This document shows, in pieces, positions 20,519 through 30,443 of a stretch of 64,000 nucleotides of DNA. The position numbers were made by a program, and so were the translations under genes. Each line of letters opens with the position of its first letter. The stretch's first letter is position 1. The notes below the pieces were generated by a model. That model was not told where the DNA came from and ran no database searches. It worked only from the letters and a program-made list of their open reading frames with translations. Source of the DNA: Burkholderiales bacterium (lineage in GTDB: Bacteria > Pseudomonadota > Gammaproteobacteria > Burkholderiales > Burkholderiaceae_C); assembly GCA_016219375.1 (NCBI GenBank), contig JACRNC010000016.1, forward strand, positions 1 to 64,000, given 5' to 3'.

Positions 20519-21754
20519 ATGTCAGAACGTCTCGACCTGCAGGGCCGGCACATCGTGCTCGGCCTCACCGGCGGCATCGCCTGCTACAAGTCCGCCGAGC
20601 TCGTCCGCCTGCTGGTCAAGGCCGGCGCCAGCGTCCAGGTGGTGATGACCGAGGCGGCCGAGGCCTTCATCACCCCCGTCACCCTGCAGGCCCTGAGCGG
20701 CCGCAGCGTCTACACCAGCCAGTGGGACGCGCGCGAGCCCAACGTCATGGCGCACATCAACCTGTCGCGCCAGGCCGATGCGGTGCTCATCGCACCGGCC
20801 AGTGCCGACTTCATCGCCAAGCTGGCCCAGGGCCGGGCCGACGAACTGCTCAGCCTGCTGTGCCTGGCCCGCCCGGCAGAGCGTTGCGGCCTGCTCGTCG
20901 CCCCGGCGATGAACCGCGAGATGTGGGCCCACCCGGCCACGCAGCGCAACGTGGCCCAGATCGCCGCCGACGGCGCGCACATCCTCGGCCCCGGCTGCGG
21001 CGACCAGGCCTGTGGCGAGACCGGCGACGGCCGCATGCTGGAGCCGGCCGAACTGCTTGCCGACGTGGTGGCCTTCTTCCAGCCGCGGCTGCTGGCCGGC
21101 CGCCGCGTGCTGATCACCGCCGGCCCCACCTTCGAGCCCATCGACCCGGTGCGCGGCATCACCAACCACTCCAGCGGCAAGATGGGCTTCGCCCTGGCCC
21201 GCGCCGCGGCCGAGGCCGGCGCGCAGGTGACGCTGGTGGCCGGCCCGGTGCACCTGCCCACCCCGCGCGGCGCCGTCGAGCGCATCGACGTGATGACTGC
21301 CAGCCAGATGCACGATGCGGTGCTGCCGCGAGCTGCGGCGCATGACGTCTTCATCGCCACCGCCGCGGTGGCCGACTGGCGCCCGGCGTCCTTGAGCGAG
21401 CACAAGATCAAGAAGGAAGGCAAGAAGGTCGCACCCACCTTCGAGCTGACCGAGAACCCCGACATCCTGGCTGCGGTCGCAGCGCTGCCCCAGCCGCCTT
21501 ACTGCGTCGGCTTTGCCGCCGAGAGCGAGAACCTGCTGGCCCACGCCCGCGCCAAGCTGCAGCGCAAGCGCCTGCCGCTGATCGTCGGCAACCTGGGCCC
21601 GGCCACTTTCGGCCGCGACGACAACGCGCTGCTGCTGGTCGATGCCCAGGGCCATGCCGTGCTGCCGGCCGACGGCTCCACCGCCGACAAGCTCACCCTG
21701 GCCCGCTCGCTGGTGGCCGAGATCGCTCGCCGCCTGGAGCACGCCCGCGCATGA
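20519..21754 (+). CDS. coaBC: Bifunctional phosphopantothenoylcysteine decarboxylase / phosphopantothenate-cysteine ligase
   Basis: [61 protein letters not shown]. Confidence 0.96.
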   Translation: MSERLDLQGRHIVLGLTGGIACYKSAELVRLLVKAGASVQVVMTEAAEAFITPVTLQALSGRSVYTSQWDAREPNVMAHINLSRQADAVLIAPASADFIAKLAQGRADELLSLLCLARPAERCGLLVAPAMNREMWAHPATQRNVAQIAADGAHILGPGCGDQACGETGDGRMLEPAELLADVVAFFQPRLLAGRRVLITAGPTFEPIDPVRGITNHSSGKMGFALARAAAEAGAQVTLVAGPVHLPTPRGAVERIDVMTASQMHDAVLPRAAAHDVFIATAAVADWRPASLSEHKIKKEGKKVAPTFELTENPDILAAVAALPQPPYCVGFAAESENLLAHARAKLQRKRLPLIVGNLGPATFGRDDNALLLVDAQGHAVLPADGSTADKLTLARSLVAEIARRLEHARA

Positions 21755-22206
21755 CCACCGCCACCATCGACCTGCGCGTGCTGGATGCGCGCATGGCAGC
21801 CCACCTGCCGCACTACGCCACGCCCGGCAGCGCCGGCCTGGATCTGCGTGCCTGCCTGGATCAGCCCCTGAGGCTGGAGCCGGGCGACACCCAGCTCATC
21901 CCCACCGGCCTGGCCATCCACATCGGCGATGCCGGCCTGGCCGCGCTGATCCTGCCGCGCTCCGGCCTGGGCCACAAGCACGGCATCGTGCTGGGCAACC
22001 TGGTCGGCCTGATCGACTCGGACTACCAGGGCCAGCTGATGGTGAGCTGCTGGAACCGCGGGCGCGAGGCCTTCACCATCGCACCGATGGAGCGCATCGC
22101 CCAGCTCGTCATCGTGCCCGTGGTGCAGGCCGCCTTCCGGCAGGTGGAGAGCTTCGACGAAAGCCTGCGCGGGCAGGGCGGCTTCGGCTCCACCGGCCGC
22201 GGCTGA
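21751..22206 (+). CDS. dut: dUTP diphosphatase
   Basis: [50 protein letters not shown]. Confidence 0.97.
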   Translation: MTTATIDLRVLDARMAAHLPHYATPGSAGLDLRACLDQPLRLEPGDTQLIPTGLAIHIGDAGLAALILPRSGLGHKHGIVLGNLVGLIDSDYQGQLMVSCWNRGREAFTIAPMERIAQLVIVPVVQAAFRQVESFDESLRGQGGFGSTGRG

Positions 22207-22262
22207 AGACACGGCCGGTGCGACCGGCGCAGCCAGCGCAGCGGGCCTGCCGTGCGTGAAGC

Positions 22263-22784
22263 TCAGTGCAGCCGGTCGGATGCCGGCGCCGTCTGCAACA
22301 CCGTGACTGCCGAATCGGCCACCGACCCGGCTTCGATCTCCTCGGCCGTCGCCTCGCGCACGCCGCGCACGGTGACGTCCAGGCGCAGGCCGATGCCGGC
22401 CAGCGGGTGGTTGCCGTCGAGCACGACGTGCGTGTCATAGACCTCGGTGACGGTGTAGATCGCGTCGCGCGGCATGCCTTCCGTCTTGGCGCCCTCGGGC
22501 GGCCCCTCGAACTGCATGCCCGGCTCCACCTCGTCCGGGAAGAGGCTGCGTTCCTCGAAGAACACCAGGTTGGCGTCGTAGTCGCCAAAGGCATGCTCGG
22601 GCTCCAGGTTGACCGTCAGCTCGTCGCCCTGGGCGTGGCCCTCCAGCGCCTCCTCGACCCGCGCGAACAGGTCCTCCCCGCCGTAGAAGAACTCCAGCGG
22701 CTCTTCCAGCGCATCGATGAGATTGCCTTGGGCGTCTTGCAGTCGCCAGGTCAGGCTGACGACACAGGGGGATGCGATCAACAT
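22263..22784 (-). CDS. FKBP-type peptidyl-prolyl isomerase, SlyD-like
   Basis: EPLEFFYGGEDLFARVEEALEGHAQGDELTVNLEPEHAFGDYDANLVF. Confidence 0.9.
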   Translation of the reverse strand: MLIASPCVVSLTWRLQDAQGNLIDALEEPLEFFYGGEDLFARVEEALEGHAQGDELTVNLEPEHAFGDYDANLVFFEERSLFPDEVEPGMQFEGPPEGAKTEGMPRDAIYTVTEVYDTHVVLDGNHPLAGIGLRLDVTVRGVREATAEEIEAGSVADSAVTVLQTAPASDRLH

Positions 22785-22839
22785 GGGCCGCATCATCGCA
22801 CGCGGCCGGGGCCGCCCCGCCGCAGGCCACAATGCCCGG

Positions 22840-24018
22840 ATGACCGTGTCGCCTCCCGATCCCGACCGCCCGCTGGCCCTGCTGGGCGGGCTCAGCCCCA
22901 CCGCCTTCATGCGGCGCCACTGGCACAAGAAGCCGCTGTTGATCCGCCAGGCCTGGCCCGGCATCCGGCCGCCCGTCACGCGCGCTGAACTGTTCAACCT
23001 GGCTGCCGGCGAGGACGCCGAATCCCGCCTCATCGTGCGCGACACCCCGCGCGAGGACAGCGACTGGACGCTGCGCCACGGCCCCATCCCACGTCGGGCC
23101 CTGCCCAAGCTCGACCGCCCGGGCTGGACGCTGCTGCTGCAGGGGCTGGATCTGCACAGCGGAGCCGCCCGCGCCATGCTCGACGCCTTCCGCTTCGTGC
23201 CCGAGGCGCGGTTGGACGACCTGATGATCTCCTATGCCACCGACGGCGGCGGCGTCGGCCCGCACTTCGACTCCTACGACGTCTTCCTGCTGCAGGTCCA
23301 CGGCCGGCGGCGCTGGCGCATCGGCCGGCTGCCTCATCCACAACTGCGCGAAGGCGTGCCGCTGAAGATCCTGACCAACTTCGTGCCCGAGCACGAGTGG
23401 GTGCTGGAGCCCGGCGACATGCTGTACCTGCCGCCGCGCTGGGCGCATGACGGCATTGCCGAAGGCGAGTGCATGACCTGCTCGGTGGGCTTTCGCTCGC
23501 CGTCTGCCGGCGAACTGGCCCGCGAGGTGCTGCAGCGCCTGCTCGACGATGTCGATGCCGACGACCAGCCGGCCATCTACCGCGACCCGAAGCAGCCTGC
23601 TGTCAGCGACGTGGGCCGCATCCCCGGCGAGCTGCAGGGCTTCGCCGTGGACGCCATCCGCCGCATGGTCGAGGGCGACCCGGATCACTTGCTGTCCAGC
23701 CTGGGGCGCTACCTCAGCGAGCCCAAATCCGGCGTCTGGTTCGAGCCCGGTGTCCAGCCGCTGCCCGGCCAGGCCCTGGAGCTGGACCGCCGCAGCCGCA
23801 TGCTCTACGACGATCGGAACATCTACCTCAACGGCGAAGCGTGGCGCGCCGGCGGCGCTGATGCCCGGCTGATGCGGCAACTGGCTGACCGCCGCCGCCT
23901 TGAGGCTGCGCAATGGCAGCGCGCCAGCGAAGATGCACGCGCGCTGCTTGCCCAGTGGGCAGAGGACGGCTGGCTGCGTCCGGCCGCCGCTGGGCCGGTG
24001 CCGACCGACCGGCGTTGA
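22840..24018 (+). CDS. Cupin/JmjC-type ribosomal oxygenase (RoxA/YcfD-like)
   Basis: FMRRHWHKKPLLIRQA; GPHFDSYDVFLLQVHGRRRWRIG 2OG-Fe(II) HxD motif. Confidence 0.88.
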   Translation: MTVSPPDPDRPLALLGGLSPTAFMRRHWHKKPLLIRQAWPGIRPPVTRAELFNLAAGEDAESRLIVRDTPREDSDWTLRHGPIPRRALPKLDRPGWTLLLQGLDLHSGAARAMLDAFRFVPEARLDDLMISYATDGGGVGPHFDSYDVFLLQVHGRRRWRIGRLPHPQLREGVPLKILTNFVPEHEWVLEPGDMLYLPPRWAHDGIAEGECMTCSVGFRSPSAGELAREVLQRLLDDVDADDQPAIYRDPKQPAVSDVGRIPGELQGFAVDAIRRMVEGDPDHLLSSLGRYLSEPKSGVWFEPGVQPLPGQALELDRRSRMLYDDRNIYLNGEAWRAGGADARLMRQLADRRRLEAAQWQRASEDARALLAQWAEDGWLRPAAAGPVPTDRR

Positions 24019-24070
24019 CCCCACCGCCGCTCAGCCGCCGACCCCTGAACGGGAGCAACAGGAGCCGTCC

Positions 24071-24634
24071 ATGCCGCCCGATCTCTTGCCACCCGAGCCG
24101 CCACGCGGCCCCGCACCGGCCGTCTCGGGCTGGGTCTGGCCGCACGGCGATGCCGACACCGTGGGCTTCCAGGGCCTGCCCGCTTTTCGCGCCCAGGTGC
24201 TCGCGCTGTTGCAGGCGGCCGGGCTGGGGCGCTGCGACCTGGTGCTGTGCGATGCCGACTACGAAGCCTGGCCGCTGGGCGAGGCGGCAGTGGTGGACGC
24301 CTTCAACGCCTGGGCGCTGGCGGCCCGCAATACGCATGCGGTGATCCTGGCCGCGCAGTTCGACGCCTGGCCACGGCGGCATCCGCGCTGGGTGCGCTGG
24401 CGCACGCCCTGGGCGCACCGCATGCGCTGCCTGCAGGCCCCGGACGATCTGGCCGGCGACCTGCCGCGCATCCTGCTGCTGCCGGGCCGCGCGGGGCTGG
24501 AGGTGCTGGACGCGGCGCAGTGGCGGGGCGTGGTCACGCGCGAGCCGGTGCGGCTGGCCCGGCTGAAGGAGCAGACTGATGCAATTTCGCAACGGTCTGG
24601 CGACGCCTTCCCCCCAACATTGCTTGGCCTATGA
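24071..24634 (+). CDS. Hypothetical protein
   Basis: Uninterrupted ORF downstream of the oxygenase gene; no recognised motif. Confidence 0.5.
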   Translation: MPPDLLPPEPPRGPAPAVSGWVWPHGDADTVGFQGLPAFRAQVLALLQAAGLGRCDLVLCDADYEAWPLGEAAVVDAFNAWALAARNTHAVILAAQFDAWPRRHPRWVRWRTPWAHRMRCLQAPDDLAGDLPRILLLPGRAGLEVLDAAQWRGVVTREPVRLARLKEQTDAISQRSGDAFPPTLLGL

Positions 24635-24776
24635 GGGAAAGCCCAGCCCTCCGTATAATCTTTGGCTAGGCTTGGAAATGTTCGGGCGTACCTTGCCTGC
24701 TCAATGGAATCCGTAATAGGCCCGTGGGTTCCCTCAGTTACCGGTAATTGTTCGACACTTTTTTGAGGACACAAGG

Positions 24777-25016
24777 ATGAAAAAGTCGCTTCTGATGGCT
24801 TCGCTGATCGCTGCCGTGGCGCTCGCTGCTTGCAGCAAGAAGGAAGAGGCTGCTCCGGCTGCCGACGCCGCTTCTGCTCCCGCTGTCGAGGCGGCTCCCG
24901 CTCCGACCGAAGCCGCTTCCCCGGCTGACGCCGCTGCTCCGGCTGCCTCCGATGCCGCTTCCGACGCTGCTGCGCCGGCTGCTGCTGACGCTGCTTCCCC
25001 GGCCGCGTCCATGTAA
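24777..25016 (+). CDS. Small Ala-rich lipoprotein
   Basis: MKKSLLMASLIAAVALAACSKKEEAAPAADAAS: lipobox LAAC then low-complexity Ala/Pro/Asp tail; terminator follows. Confidence 0.75.
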   Translation: MKKSLLMASLIAAVALAACSKKEEAAPAADAASAPAVEAAPAPTEAASPADAAAPAASDAASDAAAPAAADAASPAASM

Positions 25017-25035
25017 TCACCGTCCTTCGGTGATG

Positions 25036-25061
25036 AAAAGCCGCCCTCGGGCGGCTTTTTT
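25036..25061 (+). terminator. Intrinsic terminator
   Basis: aaaagccgcc-ctcg-ggcggctttt followed by tt. Confidence 0.9.
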
Positions 25062-25665
25062 GTTGCCCCGTTGCAGCCGCGCTGGGCCGGCCTTCCGGCT
25101 GGGGTGGCTCAACGCAGAGATTCGCGCGTCGGCCCAGCCAGCCTTTCTGCGCGCAGAAAGGACAAGGGCGCCGCCGGCCGGGCTTTGCTTGTTTCGTTCT
25201 GTGCAGCGGCTCCTGGGTCGGGCCGCCTGGGCCCCACCGTCGCCCCCCCGTGGGCGATTGCGGCACCGATCTGCTGGCGAACGACGAGCGCCACCTGCGC
25301 ACGCTGCCCGAGATGTCGCGCATCGCCCCGGTGCACGTGGCGCTCCTCACGCTGCCCGGGGCACCCCGAGGGCGAGAGCGTCGTCTTCGACTCCGCCGCA
25401 GCCGGCCTGACCCTGTGCCGCCGTCCACTGGGCCTGCTGCGCCCGCGGCTGTCGCAGCCGGGGCTTCCATTGAGCCGGGCCTGCCTGTCTCGGCTGTCTC
25501 CGCCTGTGCAAGGCCCTCGATGCCGCAGCCATTGCACGGCCCGATTCGCGGCATATAATCGCGGGCTTTACCGGTAAACGGTGTCGAGGGCCGCGAGTGT
25601 CGCATCCGCGGAACCATCAGCGGCAGGTCCGGCTTAAACGACGCCAGCAATTGAAAGATCCGTAC

Positions 25666-25878
25666 ATGACGACCATCCGTGTCAAGGAAAACGAACCGTT
25701 CGACGTGGCTCTGCGCCGCTTCAAGCGCACCATCGAGAAGCTCGGCCTGCTGACCGAGCTGCGCGCCCGCGAGTTCTACGAGAAGCCCACTGCCGAGCGC
25801 AAGCGCAAGAAGGCTGCTGCCGTGAAGCGCCACTACAAGCGCGTGCGCAGCATGCAGCTGCCCAAGAAGCTGTACTGA
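25666..25878 (+). CDS. rpsU: 30S ribosomal protein S21
   Basis: [29 protein letters not shown]. Confidence 0.97.
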
Positions 25879-25919
25879 TCGCTGCGCGCCGGCCCACCGG
25901 CCGGCCTTGCACACGACGA

Positions 25920-25952
25920 AAAGCCCGCGCGGGGACGCCCAAGCGGGCTTTT
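25920..25952 (+). terminator. Intrinsic terminator
   Basis: aaagcccgc / gcgggcttt stem followed by T. Confidence 0.75.
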
Positions 25953-26019
25953 AGCGTTTCTGCGCCTCCAACCGGCATGGCGCACTGCCTGCCTCCCTTT
26001 GCCACCCCAAGGATCCGAC

Positions 26020-26466
26020 ATGAGCCTCAAGGACCGCATCACCGACGACATGAAGGCCGCCATGCGCGCCAAGGAAGCCGACCGCCTGGGCACCATCCGC
26101 ATGCTGCTGGCCGCCATCAAGCAAAAGGAAGTGGACGAGCGCGTGACGGTGGACGACGCCGGCGTGGTCGCCTTGGTGGACAAGCTGATCAAGCAGCGCC
26201 GCGACGCCATCGCGCAGTACCGGGCGGGCGGGCGCAGCGACCTGGCCGACAAGGAGGCTGCCGAGATCACCGTGCTGCAGGCCTACCTGCCCGAGCGCCT
26301 GTCGGCCGAGGCGGTGGCGGCTCAGGTCGCCGCCCTGGTCACTGAGCTGGGCGCCAGCGGCCCGGGCGACATGGGCAAGGTCATGGCCGCGGCCAAGCAG
26401 CGCCTGGCCGGCTCGGCCGACATGGCCGCGGTGTCGGCCGCGGTCAAGCAGGCGCTGTCGCGCTGA
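26020..26466 (+). CDS. GatB/YqeY domain protein
   Basis: MSLKDRITDDMKAAMRAKEADRLGTIRMLLAAIKQKEVDER; LPERLSAEAV. Confidence 0.94.
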   Translation: MSLKDRITDDMKAAMRAKEADRLGTIRMLLAAIKQKEVDERVTVDDAGVVALVDKLIKQRRDAIAQYRAGGRSDLADKEAAEITVLQAYLPERLSAEAVAAQVAALVTELGASGPGDMGKVMAAAKQRLAGSADMAAVSAAVKQALSR

Positions 26467-26554
26467 ACCGGGCCGCGTAGGATGCCTGCTGTTGCGGCAG
26501 CCGCCTGCGCCGCTGCAACGCCCAGCCGCCTTGTCCACCGTTTGAGGTCACCCG

Positions 26555-26899
26555 ATGAGCCTGCCCCTGCAAGCCCTTTCTCCAGACGTCTGCGCTGCAC
26601 CGCAGCTCACGCCCGAAGCGATGGCCGAAGCGGCCCGCGCAGGCTTCAAGAGCGTCATCAACAACCGCCCGGATTTCGAGCACGGGCCGGATCAGCCCAC
26701 CAGCGCGAGCATCGAGGCCGCTGCGCGGGCCGCGGGGCTGGAGTACGCCTTCCTGCCCGTCAGCGGGGCCTATCAGTCGCCCGAAGAGGTGGCGCGCTGC
26801 GCCGAATTGCTGCGCACGCTGCCCCGGCCGGTGCTGATGTTCTGCCGCAGCGGGGCACGATCCTCCCGGCTGTACGCATTGGCCACCGCCGCAGACTGA
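26555..26899 (+). CDS. TIGR01244-type sulfur transferase/phosphatase (beta-lactamase hydrolase-like) domain protein
   Basis: GFKSVINNRPDFE...YAFLPVSGAYQSPEEVA...FCRSGARSSRLYA. Confidence 0.88.
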   Translation: MSLPLQALSPDVCAAPQLTPEAMAEAARAGFKSVINNRPDFEHGPDQPTSASIEAAARAAGLEYAFLPVSGAYQSPEEVARCAELLRTLPRPVLMFCRSGARSSRLYALATAAD

Positions 26900-27130
26900 A
26901 ACCAAGCGCGCCACCGCACGGCCGCGGTGGCGTCCGTCTGAACGGGGTGGCCGTCCCATCGAGGCCGGCACACATCTCCCGCCTGCAGCCGCTGCGGCAG
27001 CGCCGTGTCGGACGGTCCAAACGCCGGCCTTGCTCCGCTCCTGAGCCTAGTCCGCTGTGGCCCGCACAGCCGGTGCCGGCCCCTGCAGTACCCTTGGCCC
27101 CCCGCCGGGACTGCCCCCGGCTTGTGCACC

Positions 27131-27673
27131 ATGCCGCCCATCCTCGCCCACTACATCCGTGTCATGGACGCGCTGTCGCGCGGCCTGGCCCACATCGCCA
27201 GCGCCTGCGTGCTGGCCGCCTGCGCCGTCAGTGCCGCCGTGGCCCTGGTGCGCTACGGCTTCAACATCGGCTCCAACGCCTGGCTGGAGATCCAGTGGTA
27301 TCTCTTTGCCGCCACGGTGTTCCTGGGTGCGCCGGCGCTGGTGCAGCTCAACGAGCATGTGCGCGTCGATGTGATCTACGGCGGCCGGCAGCCGCGCACG
27401 CGGGCCTGGATCGACCTGCTGGGCTTTGCGCTGTTCTACCTGCCGTTGTGCGGCGTGCTGCTGTGGACTTCGGCCGGCTTTGCCTATGACGCCTGGGCCA
27501 GCCATGAGATGTCCAACAGCGCCGGCGGGCTGGTGCGCTGGCCGGTCAAGGCGCTGATCCCGCTGGGCTTTGCGCTGCTGCTGGCTCAGGGCCTGGCCGA
27601 GGTGTTCAAGCGCATCGGCTACCTGGCCGGCCGCTGGAACATGGACACCCACTACGAAAGGCCGCTGCAGTGA
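27131..27673 (+). CDS. TRAP transporter small permease (DctQ family)
   Basis: Four hydrophobic helices; NAWLEIQWYLFAATVFLGAPALVQLNEHVRVDV. Confidence 0.9.
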   Translation: MPPILAHYIRVMDALSRGLAHIASACVLAACAVSAAVALVRYGFNIGSNAWLEIQWYLFAATVFLGAPALVQLNEHVRVDVIYGGRQPRTRAWIDLLGFALFYLPLCGVLLWTSAGFAYDAWASHEMSNSAGGLVRWPVKALIPLGFALLLAQGLAEVFKRIGYLAGRWNMDTHYERPLQ

Positions 27674-29196
27674 TCGCGATGCACCACATGGCGCCGCTGA
27701 TGTTCGGCGCGCTGGTCATCGTGCTGTTGATCGGCTTTCCGGTGGCCTTCTCGCTGGCGGCGCTCGGGCTGGGCTTCGGTGCGCTGTCGGTGGCGTTGGG
27801 CTTCTTCCCGGAGGCCTTCCTGGGCAACCTGCCGCTGCGCGTGTTCGGCATCCTGTCCAACGAGCTGCTGCTGGCCATCCCGTTCTTCACTTTCATGGGT
27901 GCGGTGCTGGAGCGCAGCGGCCTGGCCGAGGACCTGCTGGAAGGCTGCGGCCAGCTCTTCGGCGGTGTGCCGGGCGGGCTGGGCTTCGCGGTGATCGTGG
28001 TCGGCGCGGTGCTGGGTGCCATCACCGGCACGGTGGCCGCCAGCGTGATCGCGATGGGCGTGATCTCGCTGCCGATCATGATGCGCTACGGCTACGACAT
28101 GCGCTATGCCACCGGCGTCATCGCCGCGTCGGGCACGATCACGCAGCTGATCCCGCCGTCGCTCGTGCTGGTGGTGCTGGCCGACCAGCTGGGCCAGCCG
28201 GTGGGTGACATGTACAAGGGCGCCATCGGCCCGTCGATCCTGCAGACGCTGCTGTTCGTGGCCTACACCGCGCTGGTGGCGGCCGTGTGGCCGCAGCGCG
28301 TGCCGCCGCTGCCGCCCGAGGCGCGGCTGCAGCGCGGCTGGGCGCTGTGGGCGCGCGTGCTGCGCGGCATGGTGCCGTCCATCGTGCTCATCTTCCTGGT
28401 GCTGGGCACCATCTTCATGGGCCTGGCCACGCCCACCGAGGCCGGCGCCCTGGGTGCGATGGGTGCGGTGGCGCTGGCGGCCATCAACCGGCGGCTCAGC
28501 CTGTCGCTGCTGTGGCAGGCGATGGACTCGACCATGCGTGTTTCGGCCATGGTGATCTTCATCCTCATCGGCTCCACGGTGTTCACGCTGGTCTTCCAGG
28601 GCGTGGACGGCAACCGCTGGATCGAGGAGATGCTCGGCAGCCTGCCCGGCGGCGCGGTGGGCTTCCTCATCGCGGTCAACGTCTTCGTCTTCTTCCTGGC
28701 CTTCTTCCTCGACTTCTTCGAGATCGCCTTCATCGTCGTGCCGCTGCTGGCGCCGGTGGCGCAGAAGCTGGGCATCGACCCGATCTGGTTCGGCGTGCTG
28801 CTGTGCGTGAACATGCAGACCAGCTTCATGCACCCGCCCTTCGGCTTTGCGCTGTTCTACCTGCGCGGCATCGCCGATCAGGTGCACAAGCGCGGCGCGC
28901 TGGCGCGGCCCATCACTGCGCGGGATCTCTACCTGGGCGCCGTGCCGTGGCTGGGGCTGCAGCTGTTGCTGGTGGCAGTGGTGATCGCCTGGCCGCAGTC
29001 GGTGACCTACTGGCTGGATCGCGAGCAGGCGGTGGATCTGGACAAGGTGCGCATCGACATGCCGCAGGACGACGGCGGCCTGGGTGCCGAGCCCGGGATG
29101 CCGGCCGCGTCGGATGCGGCCGGGGAGGGCGAGGACGCCAACATGCGCGCGATCGAGGATGCGCTGAAAGCAGATCAGGGCGCCTCCGCGCCCTGA
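27670..29196 (+). CDS. TRAP transporter large permease (DctM family)
   Basis: Multi-TM protein with GTVAASVIAMGVISLPIMMRYGYDMRYATGVIAASGTITQLIPPS. Confidence 0.95.
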   Translation: MIAMHHMAPLMFGALVIVLLIGFPVAFSLAALGLGFGALSVALGFFPEAFLGNLPLRVFGILSNELLLAIPFFTFMGAVLERSGLAEDLLEGCGQLFGGVPGGLGFAVIVVGAVLGAITGTVAASVIAMGVISLPIMMRYGYDMRYATGVIAASGTITQLIPPSLVLVVLADQLGQPVGDMYKGAIGPSILQTLLFVAYTALVAAVWPQRVPPLPPEARLQRGWALWARVLRGMVPSIVLIFLVLGTIFMGLATPTEAGALGAMGAVALAAINRRLSLSLLWQAMDSTMRVSAMVIFILIGSTVFTLVFQGVDGNRWIEEMLGSLPGGAVGFLIAVNVFVFFLAFFLDFFEIAFIVVPLLAPVAQKLGIDPIWFGVLLCVNMQTSFMHPPFGFALFYLRGIADQVHKRGALARPITARDLYLGAVPWLGLQLLLVAVVIAWPQSVTYWLDREQAVDLDKVRIDMPQDDGGLGAEPGMPAASDAAGEGEDANMRAIEDALKADQGASAP

Positions 29197-29249
29197 TCGA
29201 GCCTGGCCGCCTGCGTGGCTGGATGCGCAGGCCGCGGATCACGCCGCCA

Positions 29250-30329
29250 TCACAGCTTGGCGTTTTGCATGTAGCTGTCGAAGCGCGCCTCGGTGAAGCG
29301 GAACCACAGGTTCTGGTCGGCGCGGAACTTGGCGTAGTCGGCGTAGACCTTGCGCCAGTTCGGGTTGCTCTGGTTGAGCTCGGCGTAGATGTCCATCGAC
29401 GCCTTGAAGGCCGCATCCATCACGTCCTTGGGCATGGGAACGAGCTTGGTGCGCGAGGCCACCAGCTGCTTGAGCGCCTGCGGGTTGCGGGCGTCGTAGC
29501 GGGCCTGCATCTCGTTGTGGGCGAAGGCGGCGGCAGCCTCGATCATGGCCTTATGGTCAGCGCCGAGCTTGCCGTAAGCCGCGCTGTTGATAAAGAAGTC
29601 GAGCTGCGGGCCGCCTTCCCACCAGGCGGGGTAGTGGTAGTAGGACACCACCTTGTAGAAGCCGAGCTTGAGGTCGTCGTAGGGGCCGACCCACTCGGCC
29701 GCGTCGATGGTGCCCTTCTCCAGCGCCTGGTAGATCTCGCCGCCCGGGATGGCTTGCGGCACCGCGCCCAGGCGCTCGATCACCTTGCCGGCGAAGCCTC
29801 CGATGCGCATCTTCAGGCCCTTCATGTCGGCCAGGGTCTTCAGCGGCTTCTTGTACCAGCCGCCCATCTGCGCACCGGTGTTGCCGCCGGGGAAGTTGAC
29901 GATGTTGTACTGGGCATAGAACTCGCGCATGAGCTTCATGCCGTTGCCCTCGTACATCCAGGCGCTCATCTGGCGGGAGTTGAGGCCGAAGGGGATGGCG
30001 CTACCGATGGCGAAGGTCTCGTCCTTGCCGACGAAGTAGTAGGGCGCCGTGTGGGCCATCTCGACGGCGCCGCTCTTGACGCCGTCCACCACGCCGAAGG
30101 GCGGCATCAGCTCGCCTCCGGCATGCACCGAGATCTGGAACTTGCCGCCGGACATGTCGTGGACCAGCCTTGAGAAGGCCTCGGCCGCACCGAAGATGGT
30201 GTCCAGCGTCTTGGGGAAGCTCGATGCCAGGCGCCAGCGCACGGCGGCCTGGGCCTGAACGGCGGGCGCGGCGCCGGCGGCCAGGACGCCGGCCAGGCCG
30301 GCATGGCGGACGAATGAGCGTCGTTGCAT
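29250..30329 (-). CDS. TRAP transporter substrate-binding protein (DctP/TakP family)
   Basis: Signal peptide; WRLASSFPKTLDTIFGAAEAFSRLVHDMSGGKFQISVHAGGEL. Confidence 0.93.
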   Translation of the reverse strand: MQRRSFVRHAGLAGVLAAGAAPAVQAQAAVRWRLASSFPKTLDTIFGAAEAFSRLVHDMSGGKFQISVHAGGELMPPFGVVDGVKSGAVEMAHTAPYYFVGKDETFAIGSAIPFGLNSRQMSAWMYEGNGMKLMREFYAQYNIVNFPGGNTGAQMGGWYKKPLKTLADMKGLKMRIGGFAGKVIERLGAVPQAIPGGEIYQALEKGTIDAAEWVGPYDDLKLGFYKVVSYYHYPAWWEGGPQLDFFINSAAYGKLGADHKAMIEAAAAFAHNEMQARYDARNPQALKQLVASRTKLVPMPKDVMDAAFKASMDIYAELNQSNPNWRKVYADYAKFRADQNLWFRFTEARFDSYMQNAKL

Positions 30330-30443
30330 GGGGATCCCTCTGGGTTGCGATGGTTGGCGCGCATGATCGCGCACCGCCTGCCGCACAGGCCAGGGGGATG
30401 CCCCGCTATTCGCGGCTGCCCGGAGCAGCGCGCTGAAGTCGGC

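Noticed and set aside
15458-24650. Shared string GAGGGAAAGCC near 15464 and 24634
   Set aside because: Only 11 bp with no shared context; likely chance.
27652-28887. 411-aa minus-strand ORF opposite dctM
   Set aside because: Shadow ORF with extreme H/Q/R/E composition.
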